From assembly GCA_017983635.1 (NCBI GenBank), contig JAGOBA010000013.1, forward strand, positions 44,252 to 108,251: a DNA stretch of 64,000 nt. The letters are read 5' to 3'. Source of the stretch: Alphaproteobacteria bacterium (GTDB taxonomy: Bacteria > Pseudomonadota > Alphaproteobacteria > Micropepsales > Micropepsaceae). Shown here piece after piece: positions 24,200 to 33,200 of the stretch (position 1 is the stretch's first letter; the number at the start of each line of letters is the position of its first letter). The position numbers were made by a program, and so were the translations under genes. The notes under the pieces are model-generated. The model was not told the origin of the DNA. It worked only from the letters and a program-made list of their open reading frames with translations, and made no database searches.

Positions 24200-24365
24200 G
24201 CCGTGCCGCGAACTGACTCCGCCCAATGTGGCCGCCTCGATACGCGCGGCCAGCTTTAGGTTGTGAGCCCGGTAGGCTCGCTACATATATCGCGCCCCGC
24301 AGCCGTCGCCTCACGGTGGCCAGGAACCACGCTTGATTGTCCATGAACTCGCGCCGCACCCGGGC
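24200..24365 (-). pseudogene. Second relic of an autotransporter C-terminus
   Basis: On the minus strand VRREFMDNQAWFLATV matches WTHEFADNQASFLATV of the intact autotransporter at 30261-34895; the following 35 residues are corrupted. The DNA match (ACGGTGGCCAGGAAC, then ACGCTTG with TTGTCC) is obvious. It lies directly past the end of the beta-barrel gene at 24379. Confidence 0.65.
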
Positions 24366-24378
24366 AGCAACGCTGCCA

Positions 24379-25641
24379 CTAAAACATAAAACGAGCGCCA
24401 AGTTGCGCTTGGGTTTCGCGGCCGTCGGCAGGAAGGCCGTCATCGCGGCGGAACGGACGATAGCTGTCGACGTAAAGGATCTCGCCGGTGAGGCGCAGCC
24501 ATTCCTCCGGCGTCCAGGTCGCGGCGAAGGTGAACGAGTGCCCGTATTCGCCGTAATCGGGTTCGTTTTCGACTTCCCATTCGTCGTCTTCGAGATAGGC
24601 GACCGTCGCGTCGCTGCCAAACAGTTCGGCGCGCGCGGCGAGGCGCCAGTCGCCTAACTCGCGACCGACCAGAACGTAGGCCGACCAAAATTCGACGACG
24701 CGGTCGTAACCCGGGAACGGAGCCACTTCGGTCTCGCCTGCCATGCCTTGAGCCAGAATTTCGAACGAGTCGATCTGGGTGTTGAGGCCTGCGCTCCAAA
24801 ATTCGGTGCGCCATGCCGGCACGCCGTCGAAGGCGGCCGGATCGGCGCGGTTGTCGTAGCGAAGAATTTCGATGCTGCCGAAGCTCTCGTTTTTCCACGC
24901 GGCGCGCGCGTAATAGCCGGCGCGGTCGTCGATTTCTTTGAACATCGGCGTCGTGCGCGGCAGCAAACCACCGACATAGGCGATGAATGGGTCGGGCAAA
25001 TGCACTTTGTCAAACAAGCCGGTTGGCCGGTCGCCGAGCGCCCAGCCGCGTACATCGATGAGAAAACCCGCCGGGTCGTTCCAACCGAAGAGCGCGACAT
25101 TCGCTTCGAACGTATTCGCCTCGCCACGGAATTCAATCATGGCTTCCGCACCGAGCGTCCGCAGTTCCTCGCCAACCCAGGAATTGATCGCGGAAGGCGT
25201 CAACGTCCAATGACTGGTCCAGCCGATCTCGTCGTTTTCAAGCGAGATCGGTGGGAAGAAGGCGCCTGCCTTGACAGACCAGCGCAGTGACGATGTCGAA
25301 ACCGGGCGATAGCGCAGATAGGCCTCGATCAGATCGATCGGCGTGCGCTGATCTTCGTCGTACCGGCCCCAAGCAATCGCCATGAGTTCCGAGCCCAGTT
25401 GGGCCCGTACTTCACCCACGATCTCGCCGATCCGCAGTTCCGTATTGCCGTCGGCGCGACCAAAACGCGTCTTCGACAGACCCCCTTCAAGCCAGGTATC
25501 GTCGTCGCCGGAGGGGATAACGAGACGCACGTCGCCATATCCCGCAAAGGTGACCGCGTCCGCGCGCGAGGGCACCGTCACGGCCGCGAGTGCGAGCAGC
25601 GCGACAGCTCCAACCCTTGCCGCTAAAAACAGGTCGAACAT
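24379..25641 (-). CDS. Outer-membrane beta-barrel protein, paralogue 1
   Basis: A 420-residue protein with a signal peptide (cleavage near S-R-A-D-A). It has strand-like alternation throughout and a terminal aromatic residue (AQLGARFMF), the usual signal for barrel assembly. It shares motifs with the protein at 28965: KTRFG, DLIEAYLRY / DLVEAYLKW, FFPPISLEND, LTPSAINSWVGEE and EILYVDSYRP / EALYIDSDHP. It probably forms a porin-like channel of unknown substrate. It is divergent to the kinase gene across 140 bp. Confidence 0.8.
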   Translation of the reverse strand: MFDLFLAARVGAVALLALAAVTVPSRADAVTFAGYGDVRLVIPSGDDDTWLEGGLSKTRFGRADGNTELRIGEIVGEVRAQLGSELMAIAWGRYDEDQRTPIDLIEAYLRYRPVSTSSLRWSVKAGAFFPPISLENDEIGWTSHWTLTPSAINSWVGEELRTLGAEAMIEFRGEANTFEANVALFGWNDPAGFLIDVRGWALGDRPTGLFDKVHLPDPFIAYVGGLLPRTTPMFKEIDDRAGYYARAAWKNESFGSIEILRYDNRADPAAFDGVPAWRTEFWSAGLNTQIDSFEILAQGMAGETEVAPFPGYDRVVEFWSAYVLVGRELGDWRLAARAELFGSDATVAYLEDDEWEVENEPDYGEYGHSFTFAATWTPEEWLRLTGEILYVDSYRPFRRDDGLPADGRETQAQLGARFMF

Positions 25642-25781
25642 AACGAAGTATTTGTCCCGGCAGGGTTAAGGAACCCTTTCTCGCCCGCTGCTTGGGCGAC
25701 ACAACGCCAGGCCGATACACATGCATTTAATGCGATTCCCCTAGAATTTCCGGTGCTTCTGATCGGGGAAGGTCCGCGAAA

Positions 25782-28310
25782 ATGCGGTTTGGGACGCGCC
25801 TTGCGTCGTTTTTGGTTGTCGTGCTGATCGGCGTTCAGGCGCTGACGGTCGCGGCCGGCCATTTCGTATCGCGCACGCAACTGGTCGAGCGTGGCCGGAC
25901 CCAGCTGGGGCGCGCATCGAAAGTCTTCGACCGCAAACTTGATCTCGTTCTTCACCGTGTTGCCGACAGCGTCACCGTTCTGTCGCTTGACTATCCGCTG
26001 CGCGAGGCAATCGCCCACCAGGACATGGCGACGGCGGCATCGGCACTGCGCAATCATGGCAGGCGCATCGGCGCGCAACGCATGTTTCTGGTCGGCCTCG
26101 ACGGCACCGTGCAGTTGGACACCAACGCCGGCGACGGCACGCCGGCAAAATTCGCCTTTCCCCAGATGCTCGACGACGCCGGCCTCAACGGGTCCGCCGG
26201 AGGTATGGCGGTGATCGATGAAACGCTGAACTGGTTCATCGCGGTCCCGGTGAATGCACCGGTACCGATCGCCTACATTGCGGCCGTCGTGCCGGTTGAC
26301 GACGCACTGGTCGAACAGCTGCGCGACCTAGATGCCTTCGCTGTTTCAATCAAAATCAAATCCGCAGATGGCACCCCTTTGGCCGCCGCCGTGACACACG
26401 GTGCCGCCAATGAGGAATTACTCCAGTCGACGCTGAATCTCGACACGCTGCAAGGCAGCAAGCGCGCCGTCGCGCTCTTCGAGTATCCGCTCGCCGACGC
26501 CGTGAGTCCGTTCGACGCCGTCTTATGGCCGCTGTTGATCATATCGCTCGCGGGCCTTGCGGTTGCGATCGTCGGCGCGGTGTTGATCGCGCGCAAAGTC
26601 TCGCGACCGATCGAAGTACTCGCCGACAGCGCGCGCAAAATAGAAGGCGGAGACTATACCCCGCCTGCCGTCATCGAAGGCGCAGGCGAGATCACTGATC
26701 TCTCCCAAGCGCTCGGCGCAATGGCGCGCGCGATCAATGACCGGCGAACGGAGTTGCAGAAATCGCGCGATGAGGCCTGGCGAGCAAACAAGACGAAGTC
26801 TGAATTCCTCGCCAATATGAGCCATGAAATCCGCACGCCCTTAAATGCGGTACTGGGACTGGCAGGCGTCCTCATCGACAGCCCTTTGAACGACGACCAA
26901 CGGCGGCAGGTGGCGTTGATCAAGGAGTCCGGCGACAACCTGTTGGGCCTCTTGAATGACATTTTGGATTTATCGAAGCTCGACGCCGGCCAAGTCGAGC
27001 TTGAGAATTCCGCTTTCGATGCCACGGCACTGACCCGCGGCAGCGTCGAACTGCTTATTGCGCGGGCGACGGAAAAGGGGATCGGACTCGCGTTTGAAAC
27101 CACAGGCGACATGCCTGCGGTCGTGATCGGAGATTCGGCCCGCCTGCGCCAAGTGCTGATCAATCTCATTGGCAATGCGATCAAATTCACCCAGCAGGGC
27201 GGCGTCACCGTGCGCCTGGCCACCACGTCCGGCGACGATGGCCACGCGATCGTCGAATGGTCGGTCGTCGACAGCGGCGTAGGGATTCCGGCCGAACGCC
27301 TGGGGTCGCTGTTCCAAGAGTTCGTGCAAGCCGACAATTCCATTTCGCGCCGCTTCGGCGGCACGGGGCTTGGGCTTGCGATCTGCAAACGGCTGGTTGA
27401 ACGCATGGGCGGCACGATCGACGCCACCTCCGTGCTCGGGCAGGGCTCGACGTTCGCTTTTCGGGTTCGGCTCGCGATCGGGTCCGTGCCTATGACGGCG
27501 ACGAGCTCGAACGAACACGACGCGAAGGATCTCGGCGCCTTCGTCGCGGCGCGTGGGCGTGGCGTGCGCATTCTCGTCGTCGAAGATAACCTCACCAATC
27601 AGTTCGTGGCGCGCAGCATTCTCAAAGTCGATGGCATCCACATCGACGTCGCCGCGAACGGCTATGAAGCGATCGAAGCCGTCGCGCGACACAGCTATGA
27701 TCTCGTGCTCATGGACATGCAGATGCCCGAGATGGACGGATTGACCGCGACGCGCGCAATCCGCGCGCGCGGTGGGCGCTTCGCGGACCTGCCGATCATC
27801 GCGTTCTCGGCAAACGCCTACGCGAGAGACATTGAAGCCTGCGCGGCGGCGGGCATGAACGGGCATGTGGCCAAACCAGTCCAGAAAGAGACCCTGCGCG
27901 GCGCCGTCATAGACGCACTCTCCGGCCGGAAATGTGGCGTCGTTGCAACGCCCGGCACACTCGGAAACGACGCCGCTGAATTCGATCGGAGCGCGGTCGA
28001 TGCGCTGATCGACGGGTTGACGATGGACGTGGCCGCAGAGTTGCTGACCTCGTTCGTGAAAGACTCGAATGCCAAGATCGAGCAGTTGCCCGCACTCTTG
28101 GAAAACTACGAACGGTTGACGATCGAAGTTCATGCGCTGAAAAGCGCCGGCGCCCAGGTCGGCGCCATGCGGCTTTCACAACTGTCGGCGGCGCTCGAAC
28201 GGCGTGCAGTGGCGCGCGATGCCATCGGGCGTGAAGAATTTCTTGCGCTAAAGACGGCCCTCGACGGGTATGGCTCAGAGTTGGCTAAGGTCGTCCGGGG
28301 GACGCGTTAA
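25782..28310 (+). CDS. Hybrid sensor histidine kinase with REC and HPt domains
   Basis: An 842-residue inner-membrane phosphorelay kinase. Order: first helix about 7-26, periplasmic sensor of about 215 residues (dCache-like), second helix about 248-270, HAMP from 270, then HisKA with the phospho-accepting H348 ([12 protein letters not shown]). The ATP-binding domain has NAIKF, DSGVGIP and GGTGLGLAI. The receiver domain has D645 ([13 protein letters not shown]). The C-terminal HPt has H784 ([13 protein letters not shown]). All phosphotransfer residues are present, so the protein carries a full relay apart from the final response regulator, which is not nearby. It is likely to sense a periplasmic condition linked to the cupredoxin-like protein and barrel encoded next to it. 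Confidence 0.95.
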   Translation: MRFGTRLASFLVVVLIGVQALTVAAGHFVSRTQLVERGRTQLGRASKVFDRKLDLVLHRVADSVTVLSLDYPLREAIAHQDMATAASALRNHGRRIGAQRMFLVGLDGTVQLDTNAGDGTPAKFAFPQMLDDAGLNGSAGGMAVIDETLNWFIAVPVNAPVPIAYIAAVVPVDDALVEQLRDLDAFAVSIKIKSADGTPLAAAVTHGAANEELLQSTLNLDTLQGSKRAVALFEYPLADAVSPFDAVLWPLLIISLAGLAVAIVGAVLIARKVSRPIEVLADSARKIEGGDYTPPAVIEGAGEITDLSQALGAMARAINDRRTELQKSRDEAWRANKTKSEFLANMSHEIRTPLNAVLGLAGVLIDSPLNDDQRRQVALIKESGDNLLGLLNDILDLSKLDAGQVELENSAFDATALTRGSVELLIARATEKGIGLAFETTGDMPAVVIGDSARLRQVLINLIGNAIKFTQQGGVTVRLATTSGDDGHAIVEWSVVDSGVGIPAERLGSLFQEFVQADNSISRRFGGTGLGLAICKRLVERMGGTIDATSVLGQGSTFAFRVRLAIGSVPMTATSSNEHDAKDLGAFVAARGRGVRILVVEDNLTNQFVARSILKVDGIHIDVAANGYEAIEAVARHSYDLVLMDMQMPEMDGLTATRAIRARGGRFADLPIIAFSANAYARDIEACAAAGMNGHVAKPVQKETLRGAVIDALSGRKCGVVATPGTLGNDAAEFDRSAVDALIDGLTMDVAAELLTSFVKDSNAKIEQLPALLENYERLTIEVHALKSAGAQVGAMRLSQLSAALERRAVARDAIGREEFLALKTALDGYGSELAKVVRGTR

Positions 28311-28345
28311 GAGGTTCTTTACGCCGCGGAGCCAGATTGACCCCT

Positions 28346-28978
28346 ATGCGTCGCGCGGCTCCTTTCTTCCTCTTCTTTCTCCTGTTTTTCGCGGCGGCTC
28401 AAGCCGCGGATGTCAATGTGCAGGTTCGTACCTCCAGCGGCGAACCAGTAGCGAACGCCATCGTGACGATGACGCCCGCGACCCAACCGACGGGCGCGAC
28501 CAAGTTTCCATGGCCGCTTCAAGTCGGTCAGCGTGACCTTGCGTTCGATCCATTCGTGTTGATCGTACCGACCGGCGCAAAGGTAGCGTTTCCGAACTTC
28601 GACACGGTGCGCCACCATGTCTACTCGTTCTCGCCGGTGAGGAAATTTGAAATTCAGCTGTACGGTCATGACGAGACGCGCTCCGTTGCGTTTCCAACGC
28701 CGGGCGTGGTCGCCATCGGCTGCAACATTCATGACCAAATGAGTGCGTTCATTTATGTCACCGATTCGCCCTTTGCTGCCAAAACCGACGCAAATGGAAA
28801 CGCGACGATAGCTGGTGTCCCCGCGGGGATGGCGAAAGCCGAGATATGGCATCCGCAGGCGACGGCAACCGGCCAGCGGATCGAGCAAGCGTTGACCGTG
28901 TCAGCGCAAGCGCCAACGACGCTTGCCGTGGAACTCGATCTTCGTGCGCAACGGCGAGCACGTCATGGCGCGTATTAG
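28346..28978 (+). CDS. Periplasmic cupredoxin-like protein (methylamine-utilisation-like)
   Basis: A 210-residue protein with a signal peptide ending A-Q-A-A-D. The cupredoxin part has VAFPNFDTVRHHVYSFS and GVVAIGCNIHDQMSAFIYV. The His, Cys, His and Met (H-x..C-x2-H-x2-M) are the ligands of a type 1 copper site, so it probably carries electrons or copper. The N-terminal part (VNVQVRTSSGEPVANAIVTM) and the later 'TDANGNATIAGVPAG' resemble carboxypeptidase-regulatory-like beta modules. It starts at the ATG (28346) or a TTG nine bases earlier, 35 bp after the kinase. Its 3' end overlaps the next gene by 14 bp, so the three genes form an operon. Confidence 0.85.
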   Translation: MRRAAPFFLFFLLFFAAAQAADVNVQVRTSSGEPVANAIVTMTPATQPTGATKFPWPLQVGQRDLAFDPFVLIVPTGAKVAFPNFDTVRHHVYSFSPVRKFEIQLYGHDETRSVAFPTPGVVAIGCNIHDQMSAFIYVTDSPFAAKTDANGNATIAGVPAGMAKAEIWHPQATATGQRIEQALTVSAQAPTTLAVELDLRAQRRARHGAY

Positions 28979-30230
28979 CGCTTTCCAACTCACGCTTTTC
29001 CTGCTGTCGGTCGGCCTCGCGCACGCCGATGAAGTGCAACACTGGTCCTTTCTCGACGACTTCTCCGGTCGGCTTGACGTCCGCGCGATAGCACGCGACG
29101 GCGAGCGGTCTTGGCTCAAAGACAGTTTCGGCAAGACACGGTTCGGCAATGGCGACGACCTTGAAGGCCAGCTCGCACTCGCAAACGCGGCGCTCGTCTG
29201 GCAACCGCATGTCATGGAGTGGGATCTTGCAGGCTACGTTCACGCGCAAGCGAACCCCGGGCAGTACAACGGTGTCGACCTTGTCGAGGCCTATCTAAAG
29301 TGGAAGCCGGTGCCGGATTCCGACACACGATTCTCAATGCGCGGCGGGATGTTCTTTCCGCCGATCTCGCTCGAACATGACGGATTGGCGTGGACGACCA
29401 CTCGTACGCTCACGCCTTCGGCGATCAACTCTTGGGTCGGCGAGGAGGTGTTGGTGCTGGGCCTTGAAGGCTCCGTGCGCACAGTCTTCGACGATCACGA
29501 ATTTCAACTCACCGCCGCGGTGTTTGAGAACAACGACACGTCCGGAACACTTCTCACTTTTCGCGGTTGGGCGATGCACGACGTGCTTGCAACTGCGTTC
29601 GGCGACTTCGCAATTCCCGATCGCAGCCCGGCGTGGAACGCGTTCTATATGACGCAAGCGCCGTCAACTGAGCCGACGCGTGAAGTCGATGGACGTTTCG
29701 GGTCGTATGTGCGGCTCGATTGGTCGCCGCCATTTCCGGTAACGTTCAACGTTCTCTATTACGACAATCACGGAAACCCGACGGTCGTAGAAGAGGGTCA
29801 ATACGGTTGGCGAACGCGGTTCGTGAACGCCGGCGTGGCGGTTGATTTCGACGACAAGACCGAACTGCTCGCGCAATACATGAACGGCGAGACTGTGATG
29901 GGACATTGGATGCCGCCGGAAGGCTGGATGGCGGATGTCGGCTTTGCGTCGGCCTACGTGTTGCTATCGCGCCAATTCGAGTTCGGCTTGGTCGCCGGTC
30001 GCGTCGACTGGTTCGAAGTTCGCGATCGCAACTATGAATGGATCGACGACAACAACGACCGCGGATGGGCCGGAACGCTTTCCTGGCGAGCGCCGGTGCG
30101 CGACTGGGCTACACTCGCAGCCGAGGCACTTTACATCGACAGCGATCATCCGGCACGCGCCGATCAAGGGCATGACCCGCAGCAGCAGGAGTTGCTGCTC
30201 CAACTGGCGTTGCAGATTGAGTTCAAGTAG
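28965..30230 (+). CDS. Outer-membrane beta-barrel protein, paralogue 2
   Basis: A 421-residue protein with signal peptide (LTLFLLSVGLAHA-D), strand alternation, and a C-terminal strand LLLQLALQIEFK, although the end is Lys rather than the usual aromatic. It is homologous to the minus-strand barrel at 24379 along the whole length (FFPPISLEHDGLAWT, LTPSAINSWVGEE, EALYIDSDHP). It starts inside the cupredoxin gene and is presumably co-expressed with it and the kinase. Substrate unknown. Confidence 0.8.
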   Translation: MARISAFQLTLFLLSVGLAHADEVQHWSFLDDFSGRLDVRAIARDGERSWLKDSFGKTRFGNGDDLEGQLALANAALVWQPHVMEWDLAGYVHAQANPGQYNGVDLVEAYLKWKPVPDSDTRFSMRGGMFFPPISLEHDGLAWTTTRTLTPSAINSWVGEEVLVLGLEGSVRTVFDDHEFQLTAAVFENNDTSGTLLTFRGWAMHDVLATAFGDFAIPDRSPAWNAFYMTQAPSTEPTREVDGRFGSYVRLDWSPPFPVTFNVLYYDNHGNPTVVEEGQYGWRTRFVNAGVAVDFDDKTELLAQYMNGETVMGHWMPPEGWMADVGFASAYVLLSRQFEFGLVAGRVDWFEVRDRNYEWIDDNNDRGWAGTLSWRAPVRDWATLAAEALYIDSDHPARADQGHDPQQQELLLQLALQIEFK

Positions 30231-30260
30231 CTGATCTCGAAGCGGCTGCTTTTCACCCAC

Positions 30261-33200
30261 CTACCACGTCACCCGCATCCCCACCGACACCGTGTGCGTG
30301 GTGATGTCGGGGTTCAGCGTCGCGTCGTAGTCGACGAACACTGCCGCGCGGTCCGAGAGCGGCGCGGTGAGGCCGACGCCGACCAGCGCTGAATCGCGGC
30401 CGAACTTTTCGCCCTTGATCACGCTCGGCGGTTGCGCTTGGCCCTGCACGGTGGCCAGGAACGACGCTTGGTTGTCCGCAAACTCGTGCGTCCAACCGAG
30501 CCTGGCCTCCGGCACCAGCTTGCGGCCGGAGTCGAGCTGCACGGGCAAGCCCAGCCTGACGCCGATCGCGCTCTTGAGCGAGTCCAGCGTCGAGCCCTGC
30601 ACGTCGAGCAGCGCGCCCGTGCCGGTCTCGCTATAGGCGTTCGTGTCCAGGTGGCTATAGCTCAGCGAGAAGAACGGCCCGATGCGCAGACCCTCTTCGC
30701 TCTCGAAAATCTTGCCGGCCTCCGCAAAGGCCGACAGCGTCGTGCCGTTGTACTGGCCTTGCGCGGCGCCGGCCAACGAGAAGCGGTTGACCTCGATCTC
30801 GTGCCAGATCACGCTCGCATTCGCGTTCAGATAAAGCCGCGTGTCGCCGTACGACATGTAAGCGCCGAGCTCGAAGTTCTCGACACCCGCGTTGTCGTCC
30901 CGGCCGCGGAAATCGATGTCCGTCGTCGTCCACTGCGCGGCCAGGCCCGCCATGAGGTCGGTCTCGAACACATAGTCGACGCCCACGATCGCGCCATAGA
31001 GGTCGAACTTGCTGCCCGCGCTCTTCGCATCGCCGTTCGTCTTGCCCCAGGCGCCGATCGCCCGGCCCCACGCCGCCGTCTCGCCGACCTTGCGCACGCC
31101 CGTGCGCAGCCACGCGAACGGATCGACCGGCGGCGCATCCGTCATCACTTGCGTGGCGCCCGGCTCGTTCGCCGCAAAGCGATTGAAGCACGAACCTTCA
31201 CCGGCCAGCGCGCACGAGCCCGAGCCGATGCCGTTCGACCGGTCACTCACCATCGCGTCGAACGGCCCGCCGGTGTTCACGATGATGCCCGAAAGATCGC
31301 CAAGATCGGCCAACGACGTGCGCGTCACCTGCATGTCGACGGTGTTGCCGTCGATGATCTGGTTCAACTCGAACAGAGAAGAATCCGCGATCAACCCAAT
31401 CGTCGAGAAGTCGCCGAAGATGCCGCCGTCCGCCACGATCACATCCTCGTAGCGGACCTCTTGCAGATCCGGATTGGCATTCGCGAATGCGGGATCGAGG
31501 AAGCCCGCGACCGTGCCGTTCAACGTCGCCGCGCCGCTGACCAGAATGCGGCCATAGTCGCCCTCACCCGCCGTCACGCTCCCGCTGAGATTGCTAAAGC
31601 CCGATCCACCCGGCGCGCGCAGAAAGAACTCGACCACGCCGCCCGCTTCTTGCGTATAGCTGCCGACGTTCAAGGTCGTGGAATTGTCGATGTAAAGCGT
31701 GCCGCCGTTCTGCACGTTGAGCGCACCGACATTGGCAAAGGCGTAAGCGCCAGGGCTGCCGCCGCCCTCCTGGCGCGCGCCCATCAACACAGCGCCGCCG
31801 TCGCCGACGGTGAAGCTCGCGAAGTTGCTGGCCGTGCCGTCGACGAAATGCTGGGTACCGTTCTGCACGGTGATCGTGTCGTCGTCGCCTTCGCCGATCA
31901 AGTCGCCTTCGACGCCGCCGTCTTCGCCAACGAAGTGATAGACCGCATCGCCGCTGAACCGTAGATCGCCGATGATGAGGCCGCCGTCCCGGTTCGTAAA
32001 CGTCGCGCCGTTGCCGATCGCGAACAGCGCCGCGGTGCCGCCGGCATTCTCCGCCGTGATCGTGCCGGTGTTGATCACCTGCCCGTCAAAGTCCTCGATC
32101 TCCAGATGCAGCGCATTCGACGGCGCCGACAGCGCCCCGTTGCTCACAATGTCGCCGACATACGAGCCGGCGACGATGTGCAACCCGGTGTCGTTGCCGC
32201 CGCCGCTGATCGTGCCGTCGTTGATGAAGTCGCCGTAGAACGTCTCGGCCTCCAGATAGAACCCGGTCACGCCACCGCTAATCACACCGTCCACGGTGTT
32301 GACGATGTCGGCCGCCGCCTCCGCCGAACCCCACGCGCCGGCCAAGATCTCGACGCCGTCATTCTCGTCGCCCGTGATCGTGCCGCTGTTGATGAACCCG
32401 CCCTGCGCCGCACCGACCGCCAGCACCAGCCCCGTGCTGCCGCCCTTGATCTCCCCGGAATTTGCGAACGGCGCATCGAACGTCTCGACCTGGAGCGAGG
32501 CCCCGGTCACGCCGCCCTCGATCAAACCGTTGTTCGTCACCGCGCCAACCAACGTCTCGGCCTCAACCTCAAGTCCGATATTGCCGCCGCTGATCGTTCC
32601 GTCCGCCGTGTTCAGGATTGCAGCCGGATTCTCGCCGTCGCCCCAACTGCCTGCATCGATATCGACACCATTGCCCTCGTCGCCCGCGATCGAGCCGCTG
32701 TTCGTGAAACCGCCCAACGCACTGTCCGCGATCAACACGACGCCGTTCACGCCGCCGTTGATCTCGCCGACATTCTCGAACGGCGCATCGAAAGCGTCGA
32801 CGGCGAGCCAGAGCCCCGTCGTGCCGCCCTCGACGATCCCGTGGTTCGTCACCGAACCGACCAGCGTCTCGGCCTCAATCGCAAAGCCAATGTCGCCGCC
32901 GCTAGTGTGACCGTCGGCCTCATTGATGATCGCAACCCGCGCCTCGCCGGTGCCCCAGCTTCCGACCGAAACCGAAACGCCGTGGCCGCTCTCGCCGCTG
33001 ATCGTGCCGCTGTTGGCAAAGCCGCCCGTCATCGTGTCGAGCACCAACGCCGCGCCGTTCTCGCCGCCTTCGATGGCGCCCGTGTTCTTGAACGCCCCGT
33101 CGAACGCACCGATCGCCAACACAACGGCCGTCGAAGGCGCATCGAGTTCGCCGTTGTTGGTGAAGTCGCCATGAAAGGCATCGGCGGTGATGTGCACGCC

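Noticed and set aside
26970..28133. Minus-strand frame of 387 codons opposite the kinase
   Set aside because: The kinase domains and phosphotransfer residues prove the plus strand.
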